Below the pieces are notes generated by a model. It was not told the DNA's origin. It searched no databases and worked only from the letters and a program-made list of their open reading frames with translations. The translations under genes were made by a program, and so were the position numbers. This document shows, piece by piece, positions 41,539 to 50,153 of a stretch of DNA of 64,000 nt; the first letter of the stretch is position 1, and the number at the start of each line of letters is the position of its first letter. This DNA is from Micromonospora lupini (GTDB taxonomy: Bacteria > Actinomycetota > Actinomycetes > Mycobacteriales > Micromonosporaceae), in assembly GCF_026342015.1 (NCBI RefSeq), contig NZ_JAPENL010000002.1:1865001-1929000 (forward strand). The letters are read 5' to 3'.

Positions 41539-41588
41539 GTTCCGGCGACGGTGTTGATAGCTCTCTGAACTCCCGGGACCATCGCCCT

Positions 41589-42458
41589 GTGACCGAGGTG
41601 ACTGACCGCACCGTCGAGACTGCCGGAGCCGACCTGGGCGAGGTGATTCGTGCTCTGCGCCGCCAGGCCGATCTGAGTCAGCGGCAGTTGGCCGAGAGGG
41701 CCGGTGTGCCGCAGCCCACGCTGGCTCGGATCGAGTCGGGGCGGGTCGCCGATCCTCGATTCCGGACGGTGGAGCGCCTCGTCCGGGCCGCGCGAGGGGA
41801 GATGGCGTTCGGCACGCCATCGGTGACACCCGCGGTCATCGAACCGACGCCTGTCCCACACGACGACATGCGGGACATGGCAGGGCGGCGGTACCCGGCT
41901 CATCTGGACGTCTGGCCGGTTTACGAGCCTCGGGACTGGCCGGGCGCGTGGTGGGCGGCGTGGTACAGGTTGCCGCCCGAGCGCTATCCGCTGCCCCTGC
42001 CGCCGGCGGCCTACGAGCTGAACCGGCGCTACCGCGACAACCGACGGTGGGGCGCGGAAATCCGACGAACGGCCCGGGTACGCCGGGTCGTGGGCGGTGA
42101 CCTGCCGTCCGTCTGTTGGCGGTACGTCGCCGAGCTTCCCGACGGGCAACTGGTCGGCGAGCTGCGAGCACATGAACGGAGTCCACACCTCGAGGACGGG
42201 GAATGGGACCCGGCCTTACCGGAGAGGGAGATGGCGCTCGACGGCGTGCTCGTTGATCCCCGTCACCGACGGCTGGGGCTCGGGCGGAGGCTGGTCACGG
42301 CACTTGTCACCGAAATGCGCGAGGCCGGTATCGACGACGCCGCCGCGATAGCCGAGGACGCCGGCATCGAGCTGTTGCTGGCGTGCGGCTTCGCGATCGA
42401 GGCCCGCCGGCCCGCGGCACTGCGGCTGGGTCGACCAGGCCGCCTGACCTACCGCTGA
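41589..42458 (+). CDS. HTH (XRE) and GNAT acetyltransferase fusion protein
   Basis: A 289-residue fusion. The Xre-type helix-turn-helix (residues ~17-70) reads LGEVIRALRRQADLSQRQLA and VPQPTLARIESGRVADPRFR. A linker with an aromatic-rich region (WPGAWWAAWYRLPPERYPL) leads to a GNAT domain, with the acetyl-CoA loop DPRHRRLGLGRRLV near residue 226 and AEDAGIELLLACGF. Such fusions may be acetyl-CoA-responsive regulators or toxin-antitoxin-like acetyltransferases. GTG 41589 starts the conserved part; upstream in-frame sequence would read through the DnaA-box region. It interrupts the mqnD-mqnB neighbourhood on the opposite strand. Confidence 0.88.
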   Translation: MTEVTDRTVETAGADLGEVIRALRRQADLSQRQLAERAGVPQPTLARIESGRVADPRFRTVERLVRAARGEMAFGTPSVTPAVIEPTPVPHDDMRDMAGRRYPAHLDVWPVYEPRDWPGAWWAAWYRLPPERYPLPLPPAAYELNRRYRDNRRWGAEIRRTARVRRVVGGDLPSVCWRYVAELPDGQLVGELRAHERSPHLEDGEWDPALPEREMALDGVLVDPRHRRLGLGRRLVTALVTEMREAGIDDAAAIAEDAGIELLLACGFAIEARRPAALRLGRPGRLTYR

Positions 42459-42478
42459 GCAGGGGCAGCGCCGGCCAG

Positions 42479-42525
42479 CCGCACAGCCAGCGCCGCGCGG
42501 GCCGGCCGCACAGCCAGCGCCGCGC
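42479..42525. repeat. 27-base-period tandem repeat
   Basis: CCGCACAGCCAGCGCCGCGC occurs at 42479-42498 and again at 42506-42525, part of a degenerate GC-rich tandem array filling the gap between the HTH-GNAT stop and the mqnB stop. Partial further units flank it. Confidence 0.75.
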
Positions 42526-42541
42526 CGGCCAGGCCGCACGC

Positions 42542-43192
42542 TCAGCGCAGCGCCGGAGCTGCCGTGGTCAACGCCGTGAGGGCCTCGCGTAGTCGCCAGG
42601 CGTCGCGGTCGCGGGGGCCGATGGGGTTGGAGATGGTGCGCAGTTCGACGAAGGGCACTCCGGCCTGCGCGGCGGCGACCGCGACTCCGTACCCCTCCAT
42701 GGCCTCGGCGACCGCCTCCGGATGCCGGCGGCGCAGCTCGTCGGTGCCGGCGGCGGTGCCGGTGACCGTGCTGACGGTGAGCACCGGGCCGGTCGTCGCC
42801 GCCGGCAGTGCCGCCCGGAGCGCCGCGAGCAGGCCCGGGTCTGCGGGCATGACGCTGCCTCCGCCGAGCAGCGCCTGTGGCATGCCCAGGTCGTCGACAG
42901 GGATGAAGCCGTCGGGTGACTCGGCGCCCAGGTCGGCGGCGATGCTGGCGGTGCCGAGCACCGTGTCGCCGACGGCGGCCCTCCCGGTGAAGCCGCCGGC
43001 CACGCCGGCGCTGACCACCGCGCGGTACGGGCGACCGGCCGCCTCGGCCAGGGCCAGCAGCCGTGCCGTGGCGGCACCCGCGACCGCCGGGCCCACCCCG
43101 ATCGGGGCGACTGTGACGCTGGCGTCGGTCAGGCCGGCGCGTACGGCGTCCGCCTCGGCCGGCACCGCGGTCACCACCAGGAGGCCTGTCAC
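42542..43192 (-). CDS. mqnB: Futalosine hydrolase
   Basis: A 216-residue nucleoside-phosphorylase-fold hydrolase that removes hypoxanthine from futalosine in menaquinone synthesis. Recognised by VTAVPAEADAVRAGL at the N-terminus, VSAGVAGGFTGRAAVGDTVL near residue 62, and the purine-binding EAMEGYGVAVAAAQAGVPFV near 163, with the catalytic Asp replaced by the family's acidic loop and SNPIGPRDRDAW near the end. The GTG start overlaps the upstream MFS stop by 4 bases, so it is cotranscribed with that transporter-like gene. Confidence 0.94.
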   Translation of the reverse strand: MTGLLVVTAVPAEADAVRAGLTDASVTVAPIGVGPAVAGAATARLLALAEAAGRPYRAVVSAGVAGGFTGRAAVGDTVLGTASIAADLGAESPDGFIPVDDLGMPQALLGGGSVMPADPGLLAALRAALPAATTGPVLTVSTVTGTAAGTDELRRRHPEAVAEAMEGYGVAVAAAQAGVPFVELRTISNPIGPRDRDAWRLREALTALTTAAPALR

Positions 43193-44805
43193 GAGAGCGA
43201 GCCGGGGGACTCCCGGCGGGTCTCGTCGTCCGCTCCGCCGCCCGGGCCGCCGACCGCCGAGGAGGGGCGGTAGATGTGGTAGCCCGGCGGTGCCAGCCCC
43301 GGCTCGTCGTGCTGCGGCGGGTTGGCCTGGGTGGGAGCGGGCGAGGTGGGGGCGACGGCGGCGGGCTCGACCACCGGCTCGTCCTCGGCCACCGGCTCGT
43401 CAGCTGCCAGTTCGTCGTCACCGAGCGGCCGGCCGGCGAGCTTCTCGGCGCGCAGTCGGGCCGCGACCAGCACCCCCCGGACGGCGGCCAGGATGCCCAC
43501 GCCGGCGGCGACCGCGATGCCCGTACGGCCGTCGAACGGAACCAGCCCGAGCCCGCCGCCGACGACGAAGGCGAGCATCAGGACCGTCTCGGAGTGGGCG
43601 AAGGAACTGGCTCGCAGCCGCTCCGGGATGCGCTCCTGGATCGAGGCGTCCACGGCAAGTTTGGCCACCCCACTGACGAGCGCGGTGACCAGACAGAGCA
43701 GGGCCACCATCAGCAGCGAGAACTGGATGACGGCGAGCACCGCCACCCCCGCCACGATGATCATGCTGCTGGACTGGATGGCTGTCGGCCGGTGGATGCG
43801 CAACCGGGTGCCGACGGCGGTCGCCAGGAAGCTGCCCACGGCAAGTGCGCCGCCGACCAGCCCCAGCGCCCACTCCGCGCCCAGGTCCCGGCCGAACACG
43901 TCGGTGGTCAGGTCGCCCTTCTTGATGGCGAAGGCGAGGAACAGCAGCAGGAAGCCGTACACGGCGCGCAGGGTCGCGGCGCCGACCAGGGTCGCGATCA
44001 CCAGTCGCCCGGCGGGTCGGCCCCGGCCCAGCGGTCGGTCTCCGCGGCGGCCCAGCGCGCGCAACGCTCGAGGGACCCGCTCCGGCGGCTCCGAGTCCGC
44101 CTTCGGCGGCAGCCGCAGGGAGATCACCATGCCGATCAGGAAGATCACCGACGCGACGCGCAGCGGCCACTGCGGCCCGAACCAGAAGGCCGCCAACCCG
44201 ATCGGCGCGACGAGCGCACCCGCCACCGTGCCGTAGACGCTTGCCCGTGCGCCGACCTGGGAGAGGCCCAGCCCCTCCGGAAGCAGCCGGGGCACGGCCG
44301 CGGACCGGGCCACGCCGTAGGCGCGCGACAGCGCGAGCACACCGAACGCTGCCGGATAGAGCCCGAAGCCGTGGATGTAGTCGGAGATCAGCCAGGCCAG
44401 GAACGCCCGGCCGAGCATGGTGGCGGCCAGCGCGTACCGCCGGCCGTGCCGGAAGTGGTCCAGCAGCGGACCCACCACGGGGGCGAGCATCGCGAACGGC
44501 ACCATGGTCACCAGCAGATAGAGCGCGACCTTGCTGCGGGCCTCGCCGAGCGGCACGTTGAAGAAGATCGTCCCGGCCAGGCCGATGGCGATAAGCGTGT
44601 CGCCCGCGCAGGAGACGGCGTGCAGGTCGAACAGGCGGATCATGCCGACCTCGCCGCCGGCGCCCCGGGTCCGGGCCCGGCCGGCCCGGCGGGTCACCCA
44701 GCGGCCGCTGCCCACCGAACCACGCAGGAGCAGGCGGACGGCCCGAATGCCGGTGCCAACGGTCCGCCCGAGGACGGATCGCCCGGAGCGGGAGTACGGC
44801 GGCAT
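43189..44805 (-). CDS. MFS transporter-like membrane protein coupled to mqnB
   Basis: A 538-residue protein with about 12 hydrophobic helices. A basic N-terminal region of ~55 residues (RSVLGRTVGTGIRAVRLLLR) precedes helix 1 (AVSCAGDTLIAIGLAGTIFF). The loop LLDHFRHGRRYALAA corresponds to MFS motif A, and a second charged loop with RLPPKADSEPPERVPR separates the halves. The C-terminal 100 residues are an acidic, Pro-rich cytosolic tail. ATG 44805 is preferred for its GAGG spacing. Its stop overlaps the mqnB start (GTGA). Substrate unknown; coupling to mqnB may only reflect gene order. Confidence 0.85.
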   Translation of the reverse strand: MPPYSRSGRSVLGRTVGTGIRAVRLLLRGSVGSGRWVTRRAGRARTRGAGGEVGMIRLFDLHAVSCAGDTLIAIGLAGTIFFNVPLGEARSKVALYLLVTMVPFAMLAPVVGPLLDHFRHGRRYALAATMLGRAFLAWLISDYIHGFGLYPAAFGVLALSRAYGVARSAAVPRLLPEGLGLSQVGARASVYGTVAGALVAPIGLAAFWFGPQWPLRVASVIFLIGMVISLRLPPKADSEPPERVPRALRALGRRGDRPLGRGRPAGRLVIATLVGAATLRAVYGFLLLFLAFAIKKGDLTTDVFGRDLGAEWALGLVGGALAVGSFLATAVGTRLRIHRPTAIQSSSMIIVAGVAVLAVIQFSLLMVALLCLVTALVSGVAKLAVDASIQERIPERLRASSFAHSETVLMLAFVVGGGLGLVPFDGRTGIAVAAGVGILAAVRGVLVAARLRAEKLAGRPLGDDELAADEPVAEDEPVVEPAAVAPTSPAPTQANPPQHDEPGLAPPGYHIYRPSSAVGGPGGGADDETRRESPGSLS

Positions 44806-44911
44806 GTGCACCATCCTCGCCCATCTGATCCAGGTACGCCGCACCACTGCGGTGAAAGGTTCCCCGGGAGTCCCTGTCACCCCTGCGGGGAGCATGGGGA
44901 ACAATGGTCGG

Positions 44912-45733
44912 GTGACCAGGCCCGCCTCCACCCGTGCCGCCCGTCTCGACCAGGTCTGCGCCGCCGCCGTCGAGGTGGCCCGCGCTGGCATCACCGAGGT
45001 GGACGCCGACGACGTCGGCGACCACCTACAGGTCGTTGCCGAGGGTGAACGGCTGGTCACCCACTACTTCGAGTGTCTCCTCGCCGGCTACCGCGGCTGG
45101 CGGTGGGCGGTCACCGTCACCCGCGTGGCGCGCAGCAAGACGGTGACCATCTGCGAGACGGTGCTGCTGCCCGGCCCCGACGCGCTGCTCGCACCCGGCT
45201 GGCTGCCCTGGCAGGAGCGGCTCAAGCCGGGTGACCTCGGCCCGGGTGACCTGCTGCCGACCTCGCCGGAGGACGAGCGGCTGGCCCCCGGCTATCTGCT
45301 CTCCGACGACCCGGCGGTCGAGGAGACGGCCTGGGAGCTGGGTCTCGGTCGGGCCCGGGTGCTGTCCCGGGAGGGGCGCGCCGACGCGGCGCAGCGCTGG
45401 TACGACGGCGACCACGGCCCGACGGCCGCCATCTCCACCGCCGCCCCGGCCGCCGCCCGCTGCGGCACCTGCGGCTTCTACCTGCCGCTGGCCGGCTCGC
45501 TGCGGCAGGCGTTCGGCGCCTGCGGCAACTTCTACGCCCCGGACGACGGCCGGGTGGTGAGCGCCGACCACGGTTGCGGCGCCCACTCGGAGACGCTCAT
45601 CGAGGCCGCCGAGACCGCCGTGGAGGATCTTCCGACGGTGTACGACGACAGCGCGGTCGAGGCCATGTCGGTCAGCCGTGCCCCGGGCTCGGTGGAGGCA
45701 GCCGAGCCGGCGGAGCCGTACGGGCACCCCTGA
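44912..45733 (+). CDS. DUF3027 domain-containing protein
   Basis: A 273-residue actinobacterial protein matching DUF3027: LDQVCAAAVEVARAGITEVD, GWRWAVTVTRVARSKTVTIC, ETVLLPGPDALLAPGWLPWQ, and LLSDDPAVEETAWELGLGRA. A C-terminal Cys motif (CGTCGFYLPLAGSLRQAFGA, with further Cys in CGNFYAP and HGCGAHS) suggests a zinc site. No membrane helix. Function unknown; homologues are widespread in actinobacteria. GTG 44912 or ATG 44894 are both possible. It is divergent from the MFS gene. Confidence 0.87.
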   Translation: MTRPASTRAARLDQVCAAAVEVARAGITEVDADDVGDHLQVVAEGERLVTHYFECLLAGYRGWRWAVTVTRVARSKTVTICETVLLPGPDALLAPGWLPWQERLKPGDLGPGDLLPTSPEDERLAPGYLLSDDPAVEETAWELGLGRARVLSREGRADAAQRWYDGDHGPTAAISTAAPAAARCGTCGFYLPLAGSLRQAFGACGNFYAPDDGRVVSADHGCGAHSETLIEAAETAVEDLPTVYDDSAVEAMSVSRAPGSVEAAEPAEPYGHP

Positions 45734-45761
45734 GCGTTCGCGCCGGCGCGGGCGGCTGCGC

Positions 45762-46007
45762 TCAGTTCGCTCGGCGGCGGCGTCGGTTGGCGTCGTGACG
45801 CAGCATGACGGCGAGGCCGGGGAACCCCCACAGGAAACCGGCCAGGCAGGTCCAGAGCCAGTTCTCGTGATCGTGCTCGGTAAGCCAGCCGCGGAAGAAC
45901 ACCAGAAGCACCAGCCCGACGACCGCCCAGGCGATCAGCCCGGCGACGGCGAACGGCACCATCGGCGGGTCCAGCGGCGCGGGACGCGGTGGCTGGTCGT
46001 TCGGCAT
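45762..46007 (-). CDS. DUF2530 small membrane protein
   Basis: An 81-residue actinobacterial DUF2530 protein with two transmembrane helices: PFAVAGLIAWAVVGLVLLVF and WLWTCLAGFLWGFPGLAVML, then RHDANRRRRR in the cytosol. The N-terminus is Pro-rich. ATG 46007 gives the family's usual length. Function unknown. Lies 28 bases from the convergent DUF3027 stop and divergent from the NCS2 permease. Confidence 0.88.
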   Translation of the reverse strand: MPNDQPPRPAPLDPPMVPFAVAGLIAWAVVGLVLLVFFRGWLTEHDHENWLWTCLAGFLWGFPGLAVMLRHDANRRRRRAN

Positions 46008-46095
46008 CCGGCAAGCGTACGCGATCCACTTCCCCTGCCCGTCGGTGATCTGGGACGATGCGCGCGACAACCGGAAGATCACCTGCGAGGACCTG

Positions 46096-47574
46096 ATGGC
46101 AGTAGCGCCGCCCGAGAACGGCACACCTCCCGACCCCGCTCACCCGCGTAACGGCTTCGACCGGTTCTTCGAGATCTCCGCCCGCGGCTCGACGGTGAGC
46201 CGCGAGGTACGCGGTGGCCTGGCGACCTTCTTCACGATGGCGTACATCGTGGTGCTCAATCCGTTGATCCTGGGCGGTGCCGTCGACGGTGACGGCAAGT
46301 CCCTCCCGATTCCGGCACTCGCCGCGGCGACCGCGCTCGTCGCCGGCCTGATGACCATCCTGATGGGCGTGGTCGGCCGGTTCCCGCTGGCGCTCGCCGC
46401 CGGTCTGGGCGTCAACGCCCTGGTGGCGTACGAGATCGCCCCCGAGATGACCTGGGCCGACGCGATGGGCCTGGTGGTGATCGAGGGTGTGATCATCGCG
46501 GTGCTGGTGCTCACCGGCCTGCGTACCGCGGTGTTCCGCGCGGTGCCGACGCAGATGAAGACGGCGATCGGCGTGGGCATCGGTCTCTTCCTGACCATCA
46601 TCGGCCTGGTGGACGCGGGCTTCGTCAGACGGATCCCGGACGTCGCGAACACCACGGTGCCTGTGGGCCTGGGCATCGGCGGCAAGCTGGTGAGCTGGCC
46701 GCTGCTGGTCTTCGTGCTGGGCCTGCTGCTGACGCTTGTGCTCGTGGTGCGCCGGGTGAAGGGGGCGATCCTGATCGGGATCCTGACCTCCACCGTGCTC
46801 GCGGTCATCGTCGAGGCGGTCGCCAACATCGGCCCGTCGTTCGTCGACGGGAAGCCCAACCCGAAGGGCTGGGCACTGAACGTGCCGGAGCTGCCCAAGA
46901 CTGTGGTGGACGTTCCGGACCTGTCGCTGCTCGGCAAGTTCAACGTGCTCGACTCGTGGGGCCGCGCCGGCTGGGTGGTCGTGCTGATGTTCGTCTTCAC
47001 CCTGTTGATCACGGACTTCTTCGACACCATGGGCACGATGGTGGCGGTCGGTCAGGAGGGTGGCCTGCTCGACGAGCGGGGCACCCCGCCGAAGGCCAAG
47101 GAGATCCTGCTTGTCGACTCGATCGCTGCGGCGGCCGGCGGTGCGGCGAGCACCTCCAGCAACACGTCGTACATCGAGAGTGCCGCAGGTGTCGGGGAGG
47201 GTGCCCGGACCGGCGTGGCCAGCCTGGTCACCGGCGTGCTCTTCCTGCTGGCGATGTTCCTGGCGCCGCTCGTGGTGATCGTGCCGTTCGAGGCGGCGTC
47301 GACGGCCCTGGTGGTGGTCGGCTTCCTGATGATGACCGCGGTACGGACTATCGACTGGTCCGACTACGAGATCGCCATTCCGGCGTTCCTCACCATCGTG
47401 CTGATGCCGTTCACCTACTCGATCTCCAACGGGATCGGCGCCGGTCTGATCACCTTCGTGGTGGTCAAGCTGGCCCGGGGCAAGGCCCGCGAGATCCACC
47501 CGCTGCTGTACGGGGTGGCAGTGCTCTTCGTGCTGTACTTCCTGCGCGGGCCCATCGAGTCGCTTGTGCTCTGA
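46096..47574 (+). CDS. NCS2 purine permease (AzgA-like)
   Basis: A 492-residue permease for guanine/hypoxanthine/adenine-type bases with about 13 helices. The family start is FFEISARGSTVSREVRGGLA, then TFFTMAYIVVLNPLIL near residue 56. The substrate motif GLGVNALVAYEI near 110 and TDFFDTMGTMVAVG near 311 are diagnostic of AzgA/PbuG-type transporters, along with the SSNTSYIESAAGVGEGARTG region near 354. ATG 46096 has GCGAGG upstream. A terminator with a one-mismatch 15-base stem follows. Divergent from DUF2530. Confidence 0.94.
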   Translation: MAVAPPENGTPPDPAHPRNGFDRFFEISARGSTVSREVRGGLATFFTMAYIVVLNPLILGGAVDGDGKSLPIPALAAATALVAGLMTILMGVVGRFPLALAAGLGVNALVAYEIAPEMTWADAMGLVVIEGVIIAVLVLTGLRTAVFRAVPTQMKTAIGVGIGLFLTIIGLVDAGFVRRIPDVANTTVPVGLGIGGKLVSWPLLVFVLGLLLTLVLVVRRVKGAILIGILTSTVLAVIVEAVANIGPSFVDGKPNPKGWALNVPELPKTVVDVPDLSLLGKFNVLDSWGRAGWVVVLMFVFTLLITDFFDTMGTMVAVGQEGGLLDERGTPPKAKEILLVDSIAAAAGGAASTSSNTSYIESAAGVGEGARTGVASLVTGVLFLLAMFLAPLVVIVPFEAASTALVVVGFLMMTAVRTIDWSDYEIAIPAFLTIVLMPFTYSISNGIGAGLITFVVVKLARGKAREIHPLLYGVAVLFVLYFLRGPIESLVL

Positions 47575-47581
47575 GAGGCCG

Positions 47582-47617
47582 TCCGGGCGGGGAGTCGAGT
47601 GTGATTCCCCGCCCGGA
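47582..47617 (+). terminator. Terminator after the purine permease gene
   Basis: Stem 47582-47596 with 47603-47617 (TCCGGGCGGGGAGTC, one mismatch), 6-base loop, 7 bases past the stop. Confidence 0.75.
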
Positions 47618-47672
47618 ACAGCACAAACATCCTCGTGAGCCTGGTCATAACGGATGTCGTTAGCCAGGCTCA

Positions 47673-47689
47673 TTAGTTAAGCTAACTAA
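47673..47689. promoter_or_regulatory. MarR operator abutting the marR start
   Basis: The 7-base-arm palindrome TTAGTTA-AGC-TAACTAA ends two bases before the GTG of the marR gene, in an AT-rich island. There is no ribosome-binding site, so the transcript is probably leaderless or nearly so and the repressor would sit on the promoter. An outer inverted repeat AGCCTGG/CCAGGCT lies just upstream. Confidence 0.75.
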
Positions 47690-47690
47690 C

Positions 47691-48140
47691 GTGACGGAGC
47701 GGACGGTGACGGCGGAACGCGTGCCACCGGCGCAGCTGGCTCCCCAGTTGCGAGATGCGATCACCCGACTCAACCGGCGGGTCCGACGGGCCCGGCCGGT
47801 CGGCGACCTCACGGTCACCCAGGTCTCCGCGCTCACCAGCCTGCGGCTGGCGGGCGGGATGACGCCCCGGGAACTGGCCGACGTCGAACGGGTGCAGCCA
47901 CCGACGATGACCAAGATCGTCGCGAAGTTGGAGGACCGTGGCCTCGTGCGACGGACCCCCCACCCGACCGACGGCCGGCAGGTCATCCTCACGGCTACTG
48001 AGGGAGGGCAGGCCGTGCTCGACCAGTTCGAGCGGGCCCGCGACGAGTGGCTGGCCCACCGGCTGGCAGCGCTCGACGAGGACGAACGGGAGACCCTGCA
48101 CAGGGCCGCCGAGATTCTTCAGCAGCTCGCTCGCGCCTGA
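47691..48140 (+). CDS. MarR family regulator
   Basis: A 149-residue winged-helix repressor. The DNA-binding region (residues ~45-110) includes TPRELADVERVQPPTMTKIV and the wing DGRQVILTATEGGQAVL. Flanking helices form the dimer interface. It sits 71 bases upstream of an MFS exporter gene on the same strand, the usual MarR/efflux pair, and its promoter contains a TTAGTTA palindrome. GTG 47691 is supported by the conserved N-terminus but lacks a Shine-Dalgarno sequence. Confidence 0.94.
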   Translation: MTERTVTAERVPPAQLAPQLRDAITRLNRRVRRARPVGDLTVTQVSALTSLRLAGGMTPRELADVERVQPPTMTKIVAKLEDRGLVRRTPHPTDGRQVILTATEGGQAVLDQFERARDEWLAHRLAALDEDERETLHRAAEILQQLARA

Positions 48141-48211
48141 GCCGCGCCCGCGCCACCGGGCCGTGCCGTCACCTGTCGATGACGTGTACGTCCAGAGGAG
48201 GCGCACCAAGA

Positions 48212-49495
48212 GTGCAGGCCAAGTTGAGCACGATGTTCCAGTCCCTGCAGGTCCGCAACTACCGGCTCTTCGCATCCGGGCAGCTGATCAAACTGATCGG
48301 CGTCTGGATGATGTTCATCGCCCAGGACTGGCTCGTCCTCGAGCTCTCCGACAACTCGGCCACCGCGCTCGGCGTGGTCACCGCGCTGCAGTTCACCCCG
48401 GTGCTGCTGCTCACCCTGCTCTCCGGCCGCCTCGCCGACAGGTACGACAAGCGGGTGCTGCTCTTCGCCGCCAACGCCTTCTGGACGGTGCTGGCGCTCG
48501 GGATGTCCCTGCTGGTGCTCACCGACCTGGTGCAGCTCTGGCACGTCTTCGCGTTCGCCGCCCTGCTCGGTACGGCAAACGCCGTGGAGACCCCGGTCCG
48601 CCAGGCGTTCGTCTCCGAACTGGTCGGCACGCCCCTGCTGCCCAACGCCCTGTCGCTGAACGCCGCCGTGTTCAACTCCGCCCGGATCGTCGGCCCGGCG
48701 GTCGCCGGCCTGGCCATCGCCGCCTTCGACGTGGGCCCGGTCTTCCTCTTCACCGCCGTCAGCTCCATCGCGCCGCTTGTCAACGTGGTCCGGATGCGGA
48801 CGAGTGACCTGCACCGCGACGCGCTCCCGCCGCGCGACGAGCGGGCGTCCGCGAAGGTCGTCGACGGGCTGCGGTACGTGTGGCGCCGGCCGGACCTGCT
48901 GCTGCCGATGGCGGTCATGTCGGTGATCGGCATGTCGCTGTTCAACTTCCAGCTCACCCTGGCCGCGCTGGCCAAGACGGTCTTCCACACCGGCGCCGCA
49001 TCCTTCGGCCTGTTCAGCACGGCCCTCGCCGTCGGCGCGCTGTGCGGCGCGCTCAGCGGCACCGGTAGGCGCAGCCGGCCGTCGATCTGGCTGGTGCTCG
49101 GCGCCGCGATCGCCTGCGCCAGCTTCGGCACCCTGGTCGGCTTCGCGTCGACGTACTGGCTGGTCGTCGTGCTGCTCGTGCCCACCGGCTTCTTCATGGT
49201 CTTCTTCGCCCAGGCTGCCAACCAGCGCGTTCAGCTCGGTGTGGACGCCGCCTTCCGCGGCCGGGTGATGGCCCTGTGGGTGCTGGTGTTCCTGGGCACC
49301 AACCCGGTCGGCGCACCGCTGATCGGCTGGGTCGCCGAGCACTTCGGCGCCGGCGCGAGCATCTGGATGGGCGGACTGATCTCGCTGGCCGCCGCGCTTG
49401 TCGCGCTCACCTGGCAACTGCGCCGCTCCGGTGCGCGACTGCGCTTCCGGGTGCTGCCCATGCCCCGCTTCTACGTCACCTCTGCCGACTGCTGA
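48212..49495 (+). CDS. MFS exporter (EntS/MFS_3-like)
   Basis: A 427-residue 12-helix transporter. Helix 1 begins VRNYRLFASGQLIKLIGVWM, and the motif A loop is LSGRLADRYDKRVLLFAAN near residue 68. The ETPVRQAFVSELVGTPLLPN segment near 130 is typical of MFS_3 exporters such as EntS and macrolide exporters. GTG 48212 lies 10 bases after AGAGGAGG. It probably exports a siderophore or drug under MarR control. A hairpin follows the stop. Confidence 0.92.
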   Translation: MQAKLSTMFQSLQVRNYRLFASGQLIKLIGVWMMFIAQDWLVLELSDNSATALGVVTALQFTPVLLLTLLSGRLADRYDKRVLLFAANAFWTVLALGMSLLVLTDLVQLWHVFAFAALLGTANAVETPVRQAFVSELVGTPLLPNALSLNAAVFNSARIVGPAVAGLAIAAFDVGPVFLFTAVSSIAPLVNVVRMRTSDLHRDALPPRDERASAKVVDGLRYVWRRPDLLLPMAVMSVIGMSLFNFQLTLAALAKTVFHTGAASFGLFSTALAVGALCGALSGTGRRSRPSIWLVLGAAIACASFGTLVGFASTYWLVVVLLVPTGFFMVFFAQAANQRVQLGVDAAFRGRVMALWVLVFLGTNPVGAPLIGWVAEHFGAGASIWMGGLISLAAALVALTWQLRRSGARLRFRVLPMPRFYVTSADC

Positions 49496-49498
49496 GCT

Positions 49499-49538
49499 GC
49501 GCGAAGGGCCCCTTTCGACCGGAACGGGGCTCTTGCGC
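49499..49538 (+). terminator. Imperfect hairpin terminator after the MFS exporter
   Basis: GCGCGAAGGGCCCC pairs with GGGGCTCTTGCGC (one bulge/mismatch) across a 13-base loop, 4 bases after the stop. Confidence 0.6.
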
Positions 49539-49632
49539 ACGAGCGGAGAAGGCGGGGAGGCCCGGATCGGCGGATAGCGCGGATGCGGCCAATTCGCTGG
49601 CGGGGCGGCACGACGGGGCTTAGCGTCGATAT

Positions 49633-50142
49633 GTGGGAGTCGAACGCGCGCTGATGCTTGCCCTGGCGTTCCTCGCCGTGGCCAGCCTCCCGGCGGCGTT
49701 CGCCCTGCTCTTCTGCGCCGACGAGATCATCGACCGGGTGGTCTGCGGTTGGTCCGAGTGGCGGGAGCGTCGGCGGGAGCGCCGCACCATCGCCCGCCTC
49801 GACCGGGCCATCGAAGCCGACGCGCTGACCCGCGACATCGACCTCAGCGAGTTCGACCGCACCGACCGTCGCCCGTTGGAACAGCTCGCCGCCGACCTGC
49901 GCCGCCTCGGCGGTCAGCGGCTCGGCGGCAACGCCCGGTCCATGGTCTGGCACGGCGCGGTGCTCCAGGCGTACGACGACCGACTCCGGCTGGCCTGCCG
50001 CGCCCTCGGCATCACCGAACACCTCACCGAGCTGAGCGGCGTCGACCAGCAGATCGAGCGGATCCGGGTGGAGGGTGTGCTGCACGCCGCCGGTCTGACC
50101 CTGCCGGCGGCCCGCGCCGGGCACCGGCAACGGCACCGCTGA
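49633..50142 (+). CDS. Membrane-tethered helical protein of unknown function
   Basis: A 169-residue protein not recognised. An N-terminal helix (LMLALAFLAVASLPAAFALL) anchors it. The remainder is charged and helical (WSEWRERRRERRTIARLDRA, then DLRRLGGQRLGGNARSM), ending AGHRQRHR. GTG 49633 starts 11 bases before the ThpR gene's upstream neighbour region; the stop is 12 bases before thpR, so they probably share a transcript. A role in RNA metabolism cannot be concluded from adjacency alone. Confidence 0.7.
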   Translation: MGVERALMLALAFLAVASLPAAFALLFCADEIIDRVVCGWSEWRERRRERRTIARLDRAIEADALTRDIDLSEFDRTDRRPLEQLAADLRRLGGQRLGGNARSMVWHGAVLQAYDDRLRLACRALGITEHLTELSGVDQQIERIRVEGVLHAAGLTLPAARAGHRQRHR

Positions 50143-50153
50143 CCGGCCGGCCG

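Larger units (their letters stand above)
41211..41588. other. Gene-free region with inverted repeat and DnaA boxes
   Basis: 378 bases without a supported gene between mqnD (start) and the HTH-GNAT gene (start). Contents: the 34-base-arm inverted repeat at 41383-41484, including motif C, and two DnaA-box sequences at 41518-41538, described separately. It must also hold the promoters of both divergent genes. Confidence 0.7.
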
